From positions 17,574 through 81,573 of the forward strand of contig DAOLDB010000011.1 of NCBI GenBank assembly GCA_035327565.1: a stretch of 64,000 nt of DNA, given 5' to 3'. Shown one piece after another: positions 37,743-46,800 of the stretch. The stretch's first letter is position 1. Every line of letters begins with the position of its first letter. The notes under the pieces are model-generated. The model made no database searches and was not told the DNA's origin. It saw only the letters and a list, made by a program, of their open reading frames with translations. This DNA is from JABDLO01 sp035327565 (lineage in GTDB: Bacteria; Bacteroidota; Bacteroidia; Chitinophagales; Saprospiraceae). The translations under genes were made by a program, and so were the position numbers.

Positions 37743-39245
37743 ATGGGCATAAAGGCAGGGATCCTTAAGCTATTTGCTGATCGTACCCATCGTCATATAA
37801 AGGAATGGAGCAGGACGGCAGTGAATGATCAGTTGAAAATAATGGAACAACTGCTTAAGAAAGGTCGTTTCACTGCCATCGGCCGGGATTTGAATTTTTC
37901 TTCCATCCGACATTACAACGATTTTAAACAGCATGTACCTATTGGTGATTATGAGTATCAGAAGCACTATTTTGATCGCATCATTGCAGGAGAAAGTGAT
38001 GTTTTGTGGCCTGGCAGGCCTAAATATTTTGCAAAAACATCAGGTACCACTTCCGGTGTAAAGTACATTCCACTCACAACCGATTGTTTGCCTAACCACA
38101 TTAATTCAGCCCGGAATGCTATTTTTTCTTACATGGGACAAACAGGAAATTACAGGATATTTGACGGCAAGTTGATTTTTCTTTCGGGATCTCCTAAGCT
38201 TGAGAGAACGGGAGAAGTTTATACCGGCAGACTTTCAGGTATTGTCAATCATGAGATACCGACATGGGCGAGGTCAAGCCAGGTGCCCTCATATAAAACC
38301 AATTGTATTGAAGACTGGGAAGAGAAGCTGGAACGGATTATAGACGAAACCGTAAATGTTGATATGCGATTGATCAGTGGTATTCCCCCTTGGGTAGTCA
38401 TGTATTACGAGCGGCTATTGTTGAGAACCGGAAAAAAGAGTATCAGGGATATTTTTCCTGAATTTACCCTTTTTATTCATGGAGGTGTCAATTTTAAACC
38501 GTATAGATCTGTTTTGGAAGTACTTACGGGAAAGCCGATTGACACCATAGAAACCTATCCTGCATCCGAAGGTTTCATAGCTTTTCAGGATGACTTTACC
38601 CAGGAGGGTTTAATCCTCAACTCCCGAAGTGGTATTTTTTTTGAGTTCATCCCGTATGCAGATGTTTTCAAAGAGAATCCAACACGTCTTCATTTAGGTC
38701 AAGTAGAAGAAGGGGTTGACTATGCATTGGTTATAAATAACAATGCCGGCCTTTGGGGATATTTGATTGGGGATCTGGTTCGTTTTGTTTCGCTTGACCC
38801 ATACAGAATTATTGTTACGGGAAGAATCAAGCATTTTATTTCAGCGTTTGGAGAACATGTGATAGCCAGTGAAGTTGAACAAGCACTTCTTTCGGTAGCT
38901 GCATATGAAAGATGTGGGATTATTGAATTTACCGTAGCCCCTAATATACAACCTGCGGATTCACCATTACCCTATCACGAATGGTTTATTGAGTTTGACA
39001 GGCAGCCTGCAGACCTTATTGATTTTGCATTAAAAGTAGATATTGAGATGCAGAATAAAAACATATATTACAAAGATTTGATTCAGGGAAAAATATTGCA
39101 GCCATTGGTCATAAGACCTTTAAGTAAGGACAGTTTCAGGAATTTCATGAAGAAAAGCGGGAAATTGGGAGGACAAAACAAAGTACCACGGTTGAGCAAT
39201 GACAGAATAATTGCCGATGCGCTGGAAATGTATGTTTTGTCTTGA
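37743..39245 (+). CDS. GH3 auxin-responsive-promoter-family acyl-adenylating enzyme
   Basis: A 500-residue member of the GH3 family of ATP-dependent enzymes, which in plants conjugate amino acids to hormones. The adenylating loops are KTSGTTSGVKYIPLT (near residue 100) and TYPASEGFIAFQ (near 280), and the hinge/C-terminal part shows GDLVRFVS and TGRIKHFISAFGEH. GH3 homologues are common in Bacteroidota, where the substrates are largely unknown; acylated amino acids or lipids are candidates. The next genes, ccmB and ccmC, begin 62 bases later on the same strand, but no functional link is evident. Confidence 0.9.
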   Translation: MGIKAGILKLFADRTHRHIKEWSRTAVNDQLKIMEQLLKKGRFTAIGRDLNFSSIRHYNDFKQHVPIGDYEYQKHYFDRIIAGESDVLWPGRPKYFAKTSGTTSGVKYIPLTTDCLPNHINSARNAIFSYMGQTGNYRIFDGKLIFLSGSPKLERTGEVYTGRLSGIVNHEIPTWARSSQVPSYKTNCIEDWEEKLERIIDETVNVDMRLISGIPPWVVMYYERLLLRTGKKSIRDIFPEFTLFIHGGVNFKPYRSVLEVLTGKPIDTIETYPASEGFIAFQDDFTQEGLILNSRSGIFFEFIPYADVFKENPTRLHLGQVEEGVDYALVINNNAGLWGYLIGDLVRFVSLDPYRIIVTGRIKHFISAFGEHVIASEVEQALLSVAAYERCGIIEFTVAPNIQPADSPLPYHEWFIEFDRQPADLIDFALKVDIEMQNKNIYYKDLIQGKILQPLVIRPLSKDSFRNFMKKSGKLGGQNKVPRLSNDRIIADALEMYVLS

Positions 39246-39307
39246 AATATTACCTTTAGAAGGTTTTAATGAAGAATGATAATAAAATTGAATAATTTTC
39301 TAAAGGA

Positions 39308-39961
39308 ATGATCACACGTATATACCATATCATAAGAAAAGATTGTATGGTCGAATTGCGCCAAAAGCATGCAATTTCAGGAATATTATTATTTGCACTT
39401 ACTGCGGTATTTATAGTCTTTAAATCTTTCAATACATTTACTGCTCAGGAATGGGCATTATTACTTTGGATTTTGGTTCTTTTTTCAGGGGTAAATGCGA
39501 TTGTAAAAAGTTTCATCCAGGAAGATAGGGGCACATATTTATACTATTACACATTGCTTGATCCGGTGGAGGTGATTGTAGCCCGGCTGATTTACAATTT
39601 TTTACTTTGTATATTATTGTTTTCGGTCATTTTGGGGGCCATGACTTTGTTTAGTGGTTTTCCGGTTCGAAATGTAAGTCTCTTTTTTCTTTCGGCATTA
39701 TTAGGGATCCTGGGTATCTCTGTCGTTTATACCATGGTCTCTGCACTTGCTTCCACTGCGGGACAATCGGGCACCTTGATGTCAATTCTTTCTTTGCCAC
39801 TGGTTTTACCAGTTTTGTTGCTTCTAATCAAAACTACTGCTGTATCTTTGGGGTTAATATCAGACACTTCGATTGGTACTGAATTGATGATGTTAGGCGC
39901 TATTGATGGATTGCTTTTAAGTATTTGTTTGTTGTTGTTTCCTATGGTATGGAAGTCTTAA
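39308..39961 (+). CDS. ccmB: heme exporter protein CcmB
   Basis: A 217-residue membrane protein with six hydrophobic segments; it matches the CcmB permease in length and in the N-terminal pattern RKDCMVELRQKHAISGILLF. CcmB works with the ATPase CcmA in the CcmABCD complex of cytochrome c maturation system I, releasing holo-CcmE. CcmA is not in this window. ccmC follows after 25 bases and a CcmD-like gene after that, forming a partial operon. Confidence 0.88.
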   Translation: MITRIYHIIRKDCMVELRQKHAISGILLFALTAVFIVFKSFNTFTAQEWALLLWILVLFSGVNAIVKSFIQEDRGTYLYYYTLLDPVEVIVARLIYNFLLCILLFSVILGAMTLFSGFPVRNVSLFFLSALLGILGISVVYTMVSALASTAGQSGTLMSILSLPLVLPVLLLLIKTTAVSLGLISDTSIGTELMMLGAIDGLLLSICLLLFPMVWKS

Positions 39962-39986
39962 TTTTACATTTATTGCAAATGAATCA

Positions 39987-41060
39987 ATGTTTGGTTATAT
40001 GATAAATCATTGGTGGTGGAAGTGGTTGGGGGTAGTAATATTATTGTATACGATTATTGTGGGTATGCTGACACCACTCAAGCCAGGGATACTATCGGTG
40101 GATCCAATGCGATTGCAAGCGGGAAATGAAGCTGAAGTGCATGTCAAGGCGTATAATACACAATTTGATCAGGCGGGAAACTTTTCGGTATTTTTAAGAC
40201 TGGATGATAATATCTTCCTCCCGGGTAGTGCAATTGCGGTGAAGTCTTATTCAGACATTCTTGTCAAATTTATAATACCGGAATATGTGCCAGGGAATGA
40301 TCCCATAGCCGTCGCTTCATTGATTATAAACAATGATATCGATGGCAGTGCTGTATTGCCGGCTTCTATATTTATAGAAAGAGATACAGAAGCAAAGCAT
40401 TCTGAAGATTCTTCTTATCTCAGTGAAATTAAAGGATTGATCAGTGAACCCGCAGGAATCCGCTTTCCTTACCGAAATATATTGAATGAGACCATCAGGA
40501 ACACTTTTTTTCATATTACACTATGGTTTTCCATGTTTATTATGCTGGGCACAGGTGTGTATTATGCCATCCGATATCTCAGTTTGGGCCGATTGGATGA
40601 TGATTTGAAGTCAAAGTCACTAACAGCAGTTTCGGTATTATACGGATTACTCGGTCTGCTTACCGGATCGATTTGGGCACGTTTTACATGGGGAACCTGG
40701 TGGACAGGCGATGTTAAATTGAATATGACTGCTGTAGCCATGTTGATTTATCTGGCTTATTTTGTGCTTAGAAGTTCAGTCAAGGATCAGGATCAGGAAG
40801 CCCGGTTGGCTTCTGTGTATAATATATTTGCGTTTGTGGCTTTGATACCTCTGGTATTTGTTATTCCCCGGTTAACGGATAGTTTACATCCAGGGAGTGG
40901 TGGCAACCCTGCATTGGGTGGAGAAGATCTTGATCATACTTTGCGCATGGTCTTTTATCCGGCCATATTAGGATTTACTTTGCTGGGGTTCTGGATTGTT
41001 TCGCTTTATTACCGAACTCAAAAGCTGGCAGAAAAATATTGGTTAAAGAGTTCAGGGTAA
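39987..41060 (+). CDS. ccmC: heme handling protein CcmC with an extra periplasmic domain
   Basis: A 357-residue protein. It has the CcmC tryptophan-rich motif TWGTWWTGDVKLN (WGTWW at 235-239) and the two expected heme-ligand histidines, His176 in TFFHITLW and His301 in DSLHPG. Canonical CcmC has about 230-250 residues and a short loop after helix 1. Here a periplasmic beta-rich insertion of about 130 residues (32-165) follows the first helix. CcmC takes heme and loads it on CcmE. Assignment is firm for the C-terminal 190 residues; the inserted domain has no recognised family. Confidence 0.88.
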   Translation: MFGYMINHWWWKWLGVVILLYTIIVGMLTPLKPGILSVDPMRLQAGNEAEVHVKAYNTQFDQAGNFSVFLRLDDNIFLPGSAIAVKSYSDILVKFIIPEYVPGNDPIAVASLIINNDIDGSAVLPASIFIERDTEAKHSEDSSYLSEIKGLISEPAGIRFPYRNILNETIRNTFFHITLWFSMFIMLGTGVYYAIRYLSLGRLDDDLKSKSLTAVSVLYGLLGLLTGSIWARFTWGTWWTGDVKLNMTAVAMLIYLAYFVLRSSVKDQDQEARLASVYNIFAFVALIPLVFVIPRLTDSLHPGSGGNPALGGEDLDHTLRMVFYPAILGFTLLGFWIVSLYYRTQKLAEKYWLKSSG

Positions 41061-41174
41061 TCCATTATTTTGGTATGTTTGAATTTCGATTTAGATACTT
41101 TAGAAATTAAGAAATTTCTGCTTCATGCCATGTAGGAGTAAGCCATTCAGAGTATTTAAAGTGAAGTTTGGAAA

Positions 41175-41423
41175 ATGATGATGACAATGTTAAAAAGGTA
41201 TATATTATTCATTCTTTCACTGGGATCTTCATTGACTCCACATTCATTATATGGTTTTACGGATTCTCCGGCTATTGATTTCCTTCGCAGTACAGGTAAG
41301 ATTTATTCTGTTGTGGTATTGATACTTGCGGTTTTTGCAGGGATGATTCTTTTTATTATCCGCATTGATAAAAAGCTAACCAATTTAGAAAATCAAATAA
41401 AAGATGAGCACAAAACAAGCTAG
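41175..41423 (+). CDS. CcmD-like small membrane protein
   Basis: An 82-residue protein with a signal-like N-terminus (to about residue 27), one transmembrane helix (about 45-63) and a short charged, helical tail. In cytochrome c maturation operons the small protein after ccmC is CcmD, which stabilises CcmC and CcmE; position and topology agree, and sequence similarity in this family is always low. The 3' end overlaps the next gene (glutamate dehydrogenase) by 20 bases, so translation may be coupled. Confidence 0.65.
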   Translation: MMMTMLKRYILFILSLGSSLTPHSLYGFTDSPAIDFLRSTGKIYSVVVLILAVFAGMILFIIRIDKKLTNLENQIKDEHKTS

Positions 41424-42825
41424 TTTTTACGAAAGCGTTCAACGTAATTTTGATAGGGCTGCTGCATTTACCACGCACCCAAAGGGATTACTTGATCAGA
41501 TCAAGGTGTGTAATTCTGTATACCAAATGCGTTTTCCGGTCAAGATTGGAAATGGTTATGAAGTCATTGAAGCTTATCGGGTTCAACATAGCCATCACAG
41601 ATTGCCAACGAAAGGAGGAATTCGCTTTTCTCACCTTGTTAACCAGGATGAAGTGATGGCATTGGCAGCCCTTATGACATTTAAATGTGCATTGGTCGAT
41701 GTGCCGTTTGGTGGAGCAAAAGGAGGAGTTAGAGTGAGTCCCAGGAAATATAATGCACTTCAACTGGAAAGAATCACCCGAAGGTATACAATGGAGTTGA
41801 TTCGTAAAAATTTTATTGGACCGAGCCTGGATGTGCCGGCACCGGATTATGGAACCGGAGCCAGAGAAATGGCATGGATTTTAGACACTTATATGACCAT
41901 CAAAGGAGGCAATGAAATCGATGCTGTAGGTTGTGTCACCGGAAAACCTGTAAATCAACATGGTATCAGAGGCAGAACTGAAGCGACGGGAAGAGGTACT
42001 TTTTATGGTCTGCGTGAGTTATTGGAGGATAAGGATATGATGAAGAGAATAGGAAAGACTACCGGAACTGCTGGAAAAACTATGGTGATACAGGGATTGG
42101 GAAATGTGGGCTCCTATACTGGTATTATCAGCCAGGAGGAAGGTGATATCCGTGTCATTGGAGTATCAGAAATTGAAGGTACCATCATTTCTGAAGGAAA
42201 TATCGAAATTGAAAAGTTACTGGAATACAGAAAGAATAATGGAACAATTTTAGGATTCCCGGGTACCAAAACTTTGAAAGTCAGAGAAGACTGGATAGGA
42301 ATTGAGTGTGATATTCTTTTACCGGCTGCGCTTGAATCGCAGATCAATAAAGAAAATGCCCATAAAGTAAAAGCCAAAATCATTGGTGAAGCTGCCAATG
42401 GCCCTGTGACTGCCGATGCAGAAGAGATTCTCTTGAAAAATGGAGTAGTGATTGTCCCGGACATGTATCTGAATGCAGGTGGAGTGACGGTATCCTATTT
42501 CGAATGGTTAAAAAACCTCTCCCACATGCGTTTTGGACGAATGGATAAGCGCTTTAATCAAAACACCTATTCCAATCTCGTTTCCATGGTGGAAAAACTA
42601 ACCGGCAAGGGTGTATCTGAGCGAGAAAGAAAAGTGATCACCCGTGGTGCTGATGAAATAGACCTGGTTCGCTCAGGACTGGAAGAGACTATGGTCAATG
42701 CTTATCATCAAATTGCCGATCTCTACAAAAGCCGTAAAAAAGTGGAAGACCTCAGAACGGCAGCCTTCATCAGTTCACTCAACAAAGTGGCCAATGACTA
42801 TATGACACTCGGTGTGTTCCCGTAG
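41404..42825 (+). CDS. gdhA: glutamate dehydrogenase (Glu/Leu/Phe/Val family)
   Basis: A 473-residue enzyme of reductive amination of 2-oxoglutarate or its reverse. The key lysines have the same spacing as in clostridial glutamate dehydrogenase: Lys70 in TKGGIRFS, Lys94 in TFKCALVD and catalytic Lys106 in PFGGAKGGV, plus Asp148 in APDYGTG. The nucleotide loop is GLGNVGSYTG (residues about 231-240). NAGGVTVSYFEW, typical of glutamate-specific members, supports glutamate over branched amino acids. The start lies inside the CcmD-like gene. Cofactor choice is not determined. Confidence 0.9.
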   Translation: MSTKQASFYESVQRNFDRAAAFTTHPKGLLDQIKVCNSVYQMRFPVKIGNGYEVIEAYRVQHSHHRLPTKGGIRFSHLVNQDEVMALAALMTFKCALVDVPFGGAKGGVRVSPRKYNALQLERITRRYTMELIRKNFIGPSLDVPAPDYGTGAREMAWILDTYMTIKGGNEIDAVGCVTGKPVNQHGIRGRTEATGRGTFYGLRELLEDKDMMKRIGKTTGTAGKTMVIQGLGNVGSYTGIISQEEGDIRVIGVSEIEGTIISEGNIEIEKLLEYRKNNGTILGFPGTKTLKVREDWIGIECDILLPAALESQINKENAHKVKAKIIGEAANGPVTADAEEILLKNGVVIVPDMYLNAGGVTVSYFEWLKNLSHMRFGRMDKRFNQNTYSNLVSMVEKLTGKGVSERERKVITRGADEIDLVRSGLEETMVNAYHQIADLYKSRKKVEDLRTAAFISSLNKVANDYMTLGVFP

Positions 42826-42927
42826 ACAGGATTGTTAAAGTGAAATGGTAAGTATGCAAGATTCAGTTGAAATGCACTTAAAAGTACATAATTAGTCAGC
42901 CGTCTGTGAGCGACTTTCAGATGCCTT

Positions 42928-43590
42928 TTACTGCCTTCTCTCTTTTAGGAGATGCGGATATTGGGATTTAAATTGCTGAAGGCGGGGGATAGATACCGAT
43001 TTCACATAAGGATGATTGGGATTATTTTTTTCAAAGTTTTGATGGTAATCTTCAGCGGGAAAAAACTCATCTAAAGCCTCTAAGGTGGTTGTTATAGGCG
43101 CTTTAAATACTTTGTCTTTTGTCAATTTTTCTATATAGGCTTTTGCAAGTTTCCTTTCTTCTTCATTTTGATAAAATATTGCAGAACGGTATTGTCTTCC
43201 ATGGTCGGGGCCTTGCCGGTTAAGTGTAGTGGGATCATGTGATCCAAAAAACACCTCCAACAATGTTGAATAATCAATCACCTGTGGATCATAATAAATG
43301 GCCACAGCTTCTGCATGATTGGTTACTCCAGCACTTACTTTACTATAGAGCGCGGATTCTGCGCTGCCACCTGCATAACCACTGATGGCTTCTTCAACCC
43401 CCTTTACGGATTCAAAAATCGCTTCAACGCACCAAAAACATCCACTGGCAAAGTAAGCTTTTTCATATTTTGAGCGATCGATTTTTTCTTTTTGCTCCCA
43501 ACCCTCCGAATTTTTAGATATGCTTTGATCATTGGATATGTTGCATGGGGAAATGATCACCAGACTTAAAGACAAAATGAAATAGTACAT
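42928..43590 (-). CDS. msrA: peptide methionine sulfoxide reductase MsrA, exported
   Basis: A 220-residue MsrA. The catalytic cysteine is Cys51 in GCFWCVEA, and the conserved SHDPTTLNRQGPDHGRQYRS region is present. The first 16 residues form a signal peptide; VIISPC has a cysteine at the lipobox position but an unusual proline before it, so lipid anchoring is uncertain. Export suggests repair of oxidised methionines in envelope proteins. It is a single gene convergent with the glutamate dehydrogenase gene. No msrB is adjacent. Confidence 0.93.
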   Translation of the reverse strand: MYYFILSLSLVIISPCNISNDQSISKNSEGWEQKEKIDRSKYEKAYFASGCFWCVEAIFESVKGVEEAISGYAGGSAESALYSKVSAGVTNHAEAVAIYYDPQVIDYSTLLEVFFGSHDPTTLNRQGPDHGRQYRSAIFYQNEEERKLAKAYIEKLTKDKVFKAPITTTLEALDEFFPAEDYHQNFEKNNPNHPYVKSVSIPRLQQFKSQYPHLLKERRQ

Positions 43591-43772
43591 TTTTTATTGA
43601 TTTTTTTAACTGTAAACAATGATGATAACAATTACATTAAAAAGGAAAACAATGTTTATAAAACGGGTAAATTTTTTTTTAGATGCCACCGGATTAGATT
43701 ACGGTGGCTCCCATCGAAATTACAATATATATAAGGACTTATGTATGCGTTGTTATTTCATTCATCCTATCC

Positions 43773-43805
43773 TTTGGCTATATTCATAAAATTATATTAC
43801 TTTTA
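43773..43805 (+). promoter_or_regulatory. candidate promoter of the large signalling gene
   Basis: TTTG at 43773-43776, 21-base spacer, TACTTTTA at 43798-43805 (one mismatch to TAnnTTTG). Transcription would start near 43812, only a few bases before the TTG start codon used in the gene entry, which slightly favours the ATG at 43867 as the true start. Confidence 0.45.
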
Positions 43806-43818
43806 GACTGAGTACTTT

Positions 43819-46800
43819 TTGGATATTTTTACAATTCAGGAAATTCAAATATGTGACTGTTTCTCCATGCATGGAAAGTTAATATATGAAAGCGGGAAAA
43901 CTTCCTTATATGTCAATATAAATGAAAATGGAGAACAGCATGTGATCAAGACACTGAAGATTCCATTTCCTACACGGTATGAACTTCAATCATTTTACAA
44001 TGAACATGATATCAGTTCCAGTTTACCTGAAAAAGGCGTAAGACGAAGCCTTGAAAAGGGTAAAAAAAACGGGCAACACCGTCTGATTTTACAATACATT
44101 GAAGGGGTAAGTCTGGCACAAACCCTAAAAGACAAAAGAAAACTTGACATCAGAGAATTTCTGAACGTTTCATCATTGTTGAGTTTTCGACTAGGTCAAC
44201 TGCATGACAAACATATCATTCACAGAAATATAGCTCCAGGAAATATCATGATAACCCAACCTGAATGTGATGTGGTTTTAATAGACATGAGTGCAGCCGT
44301 CCTGCAGGAACAAATGCTGATTTTTCCTTTTCACCCAGACAAAATGTTGGATTCCATTGCTTATCTCAGCCCTGAACTGACGGGACGTACGCAAAGACCT
44401 GCGGATCACCGATGCGATTTATATTCATTGGGTATTTGTATGTACGAAATGTTGACCGGATTTAACCCATTTCGAGGAGAAGACTCTGTTACTTTAATTT
44501 ATCGTCATCTTGCACATATCCCTGAACCCCCATCTTCTCTTAGCCCGGAGATTCCGAAAGTGATTAGTAATATCATCATGAAGTTATTGCAAAAAAATCC
44601 CGAGGATCGATATCAAACGGCAATGGGGGTAAAAAATGACCTGGATCAATGCATCAATATGATTAAGAATAACGGCAACATTCATGACTTTTCTATTGCT
44701 GAAAAGGACTTCTGTGGAAGCGTATTGTTGCCTCAAAAATTATACGGTAGAGAAACTGAAATACTTCAATTGTTGGCGGCCTTTCAACGTTGTTCTGCAG
44801 GGAGTAAGGAATTGATTGTTATCAGAGGTAAGCCCGGAACAGGAAAATCTTCTTTGGCCAGGACTTTACAAATCCCGGTGGCAGAAGCACATGGTTTTTA
44901 TGTAACCGGCAATCAGGATAGATTCCATGATTCTGTACCTTATTTTGGTATTACCCAGGCAGTCAATGAATGGATTCAGGCCCTACTTGCTATGAAGGAA
45001 GATGAACTGCAAAATTATTCGGTTCGTCTGAAAAATGGATTAGGGAAAGAAGGAACTTTGTTAACACGGATTCTGCCATCACTTGAATGGTTGACCGGAC
45101 CGGCAAATGAATCATTGGATCCCGGTGAAAATGACACGATGACAAGCCTTCATGAACAATTTTATCTATTTTTTCAATCGGCTTGTGTTCAGGGACATCC
45201 GGTTGTTTTTTTCATAGATGATGCACAGTGGGCCGATCAGGATAGTATAGTACTTTTGCGGAGTATTTTCATGAATCCAAAGATTTCTTATTTTCTTTGT
45301 ATTCTGGCGTTTTTGGAAGACCAGGGGGAAGAAAACGAATATTTGAACAATGCCATCAACGATATTCATCTTTCAGGAGTTCCGGTTGAGCAGATTCATA
45401 TTGGGAATCTTAACCTTTTGTCCATTAAACAATTCCTTAATGATACACTCAAAAGTACATCGAAGAGAATTGACTCTCTTGCTGAACTTATTCATCGCAA
45501 GACCCAAGGCAATGCATATTTTTTGACACGGTTCCTCGAAACCATAGTGCACAAAAAACATATAACTTTCAACCACTCTGAGAATCTGTGGACATGGAAT
45601 GAAAAGGCGATTCAGCTTTTACCTGCGAGTGAAAATACTTTGGAATTATTTATTGATCAATGGAATGAATTATCAATGCAAGCCCAGAAACTCCTTCAAT
45701 TTGGAGCTTGTATAGGGATAGTTTTTGATGTAGAATGGATTGAAAATTTAGTTGACTTCTCATATAATAATATTGAAGAAAGTCTCAGGGAATCTATTTT
45801 GTCCGGCTTAATTATAGAAGTGGATGATGTCAGGAATACTTTTTCACATCCTCAGATTCATCATTTCATTTACGAATGTATGTCTGTAATAGATCGTGAA
45901 TATATTCATTATAACATTGGTAAAAAACTATGGAATCAGCTGAGGGATGATCCCGATAATGATCGTATTTTTGAAACGGTCGATCAGATGAACAGGGGTT
46001 TTGGGTTGGTAAAAAATAATGAAAAGGAATCATTGGCTGAATTGAATGAGAAAGCGGGAAAATTGGCTATGAACCGGTCTGCGTTCCATTCTGCGGCGAG
46101 ATACTTCCAGGAAGGAATTCGTTTTCTGCATGAAGATCATTGGTTTGTACACTATGACTTGAGTCTGTCATTGTATTCAGGTGCTTGCGAAGCATTCATG
46201 GAGACAGAAAATATGGAGCTTCTGGAGTTTTATGGTGACAGTATTAATAAGAATGCACGTAATCCGGTCGATAAATTTTCCTATATCAGGACAAGAGTTT
46301 CAGTCTTGAAAAAGCAAAACAAACTTGCCACAGCTATACAGGTAGGATTGGATTATATCAGCCTTGTAGGTGAGAGAATACCTGAAAATCCTACAGATAT
46401 TCAGGTAATTAATCAATTGACAGGTCTTTTGATTCGGCTTAAAGGAAATAGAATAGAACGGTTTTTAAACCTTCCAAAGATGGTTGCCCTGGATAAAATT
46501 GCTGTAATGGAAATGATGTCAGGAATATTGTCATCCGCACATAAAATCAATCCTCGGCTTACAGCATTGATGGTGATTAAAATGGTTTCCATGAGTCTTA
46601 AATATGGCAACCATGGCGCATCATCCATGGCATATGGGACTTTTGGAGCCTTATTATGCAGTCTGATGGGTCGTATGAATAGGGGCTGTGAATTTGGCCA
46701 TCTCTCATTGGAACTTATGGCAAAGACAGGAGCATGGAAATGGAATGCACAAATTATTGCAGCGACTTATTCATTGATTTTCCATTGGAAAGATCACATT

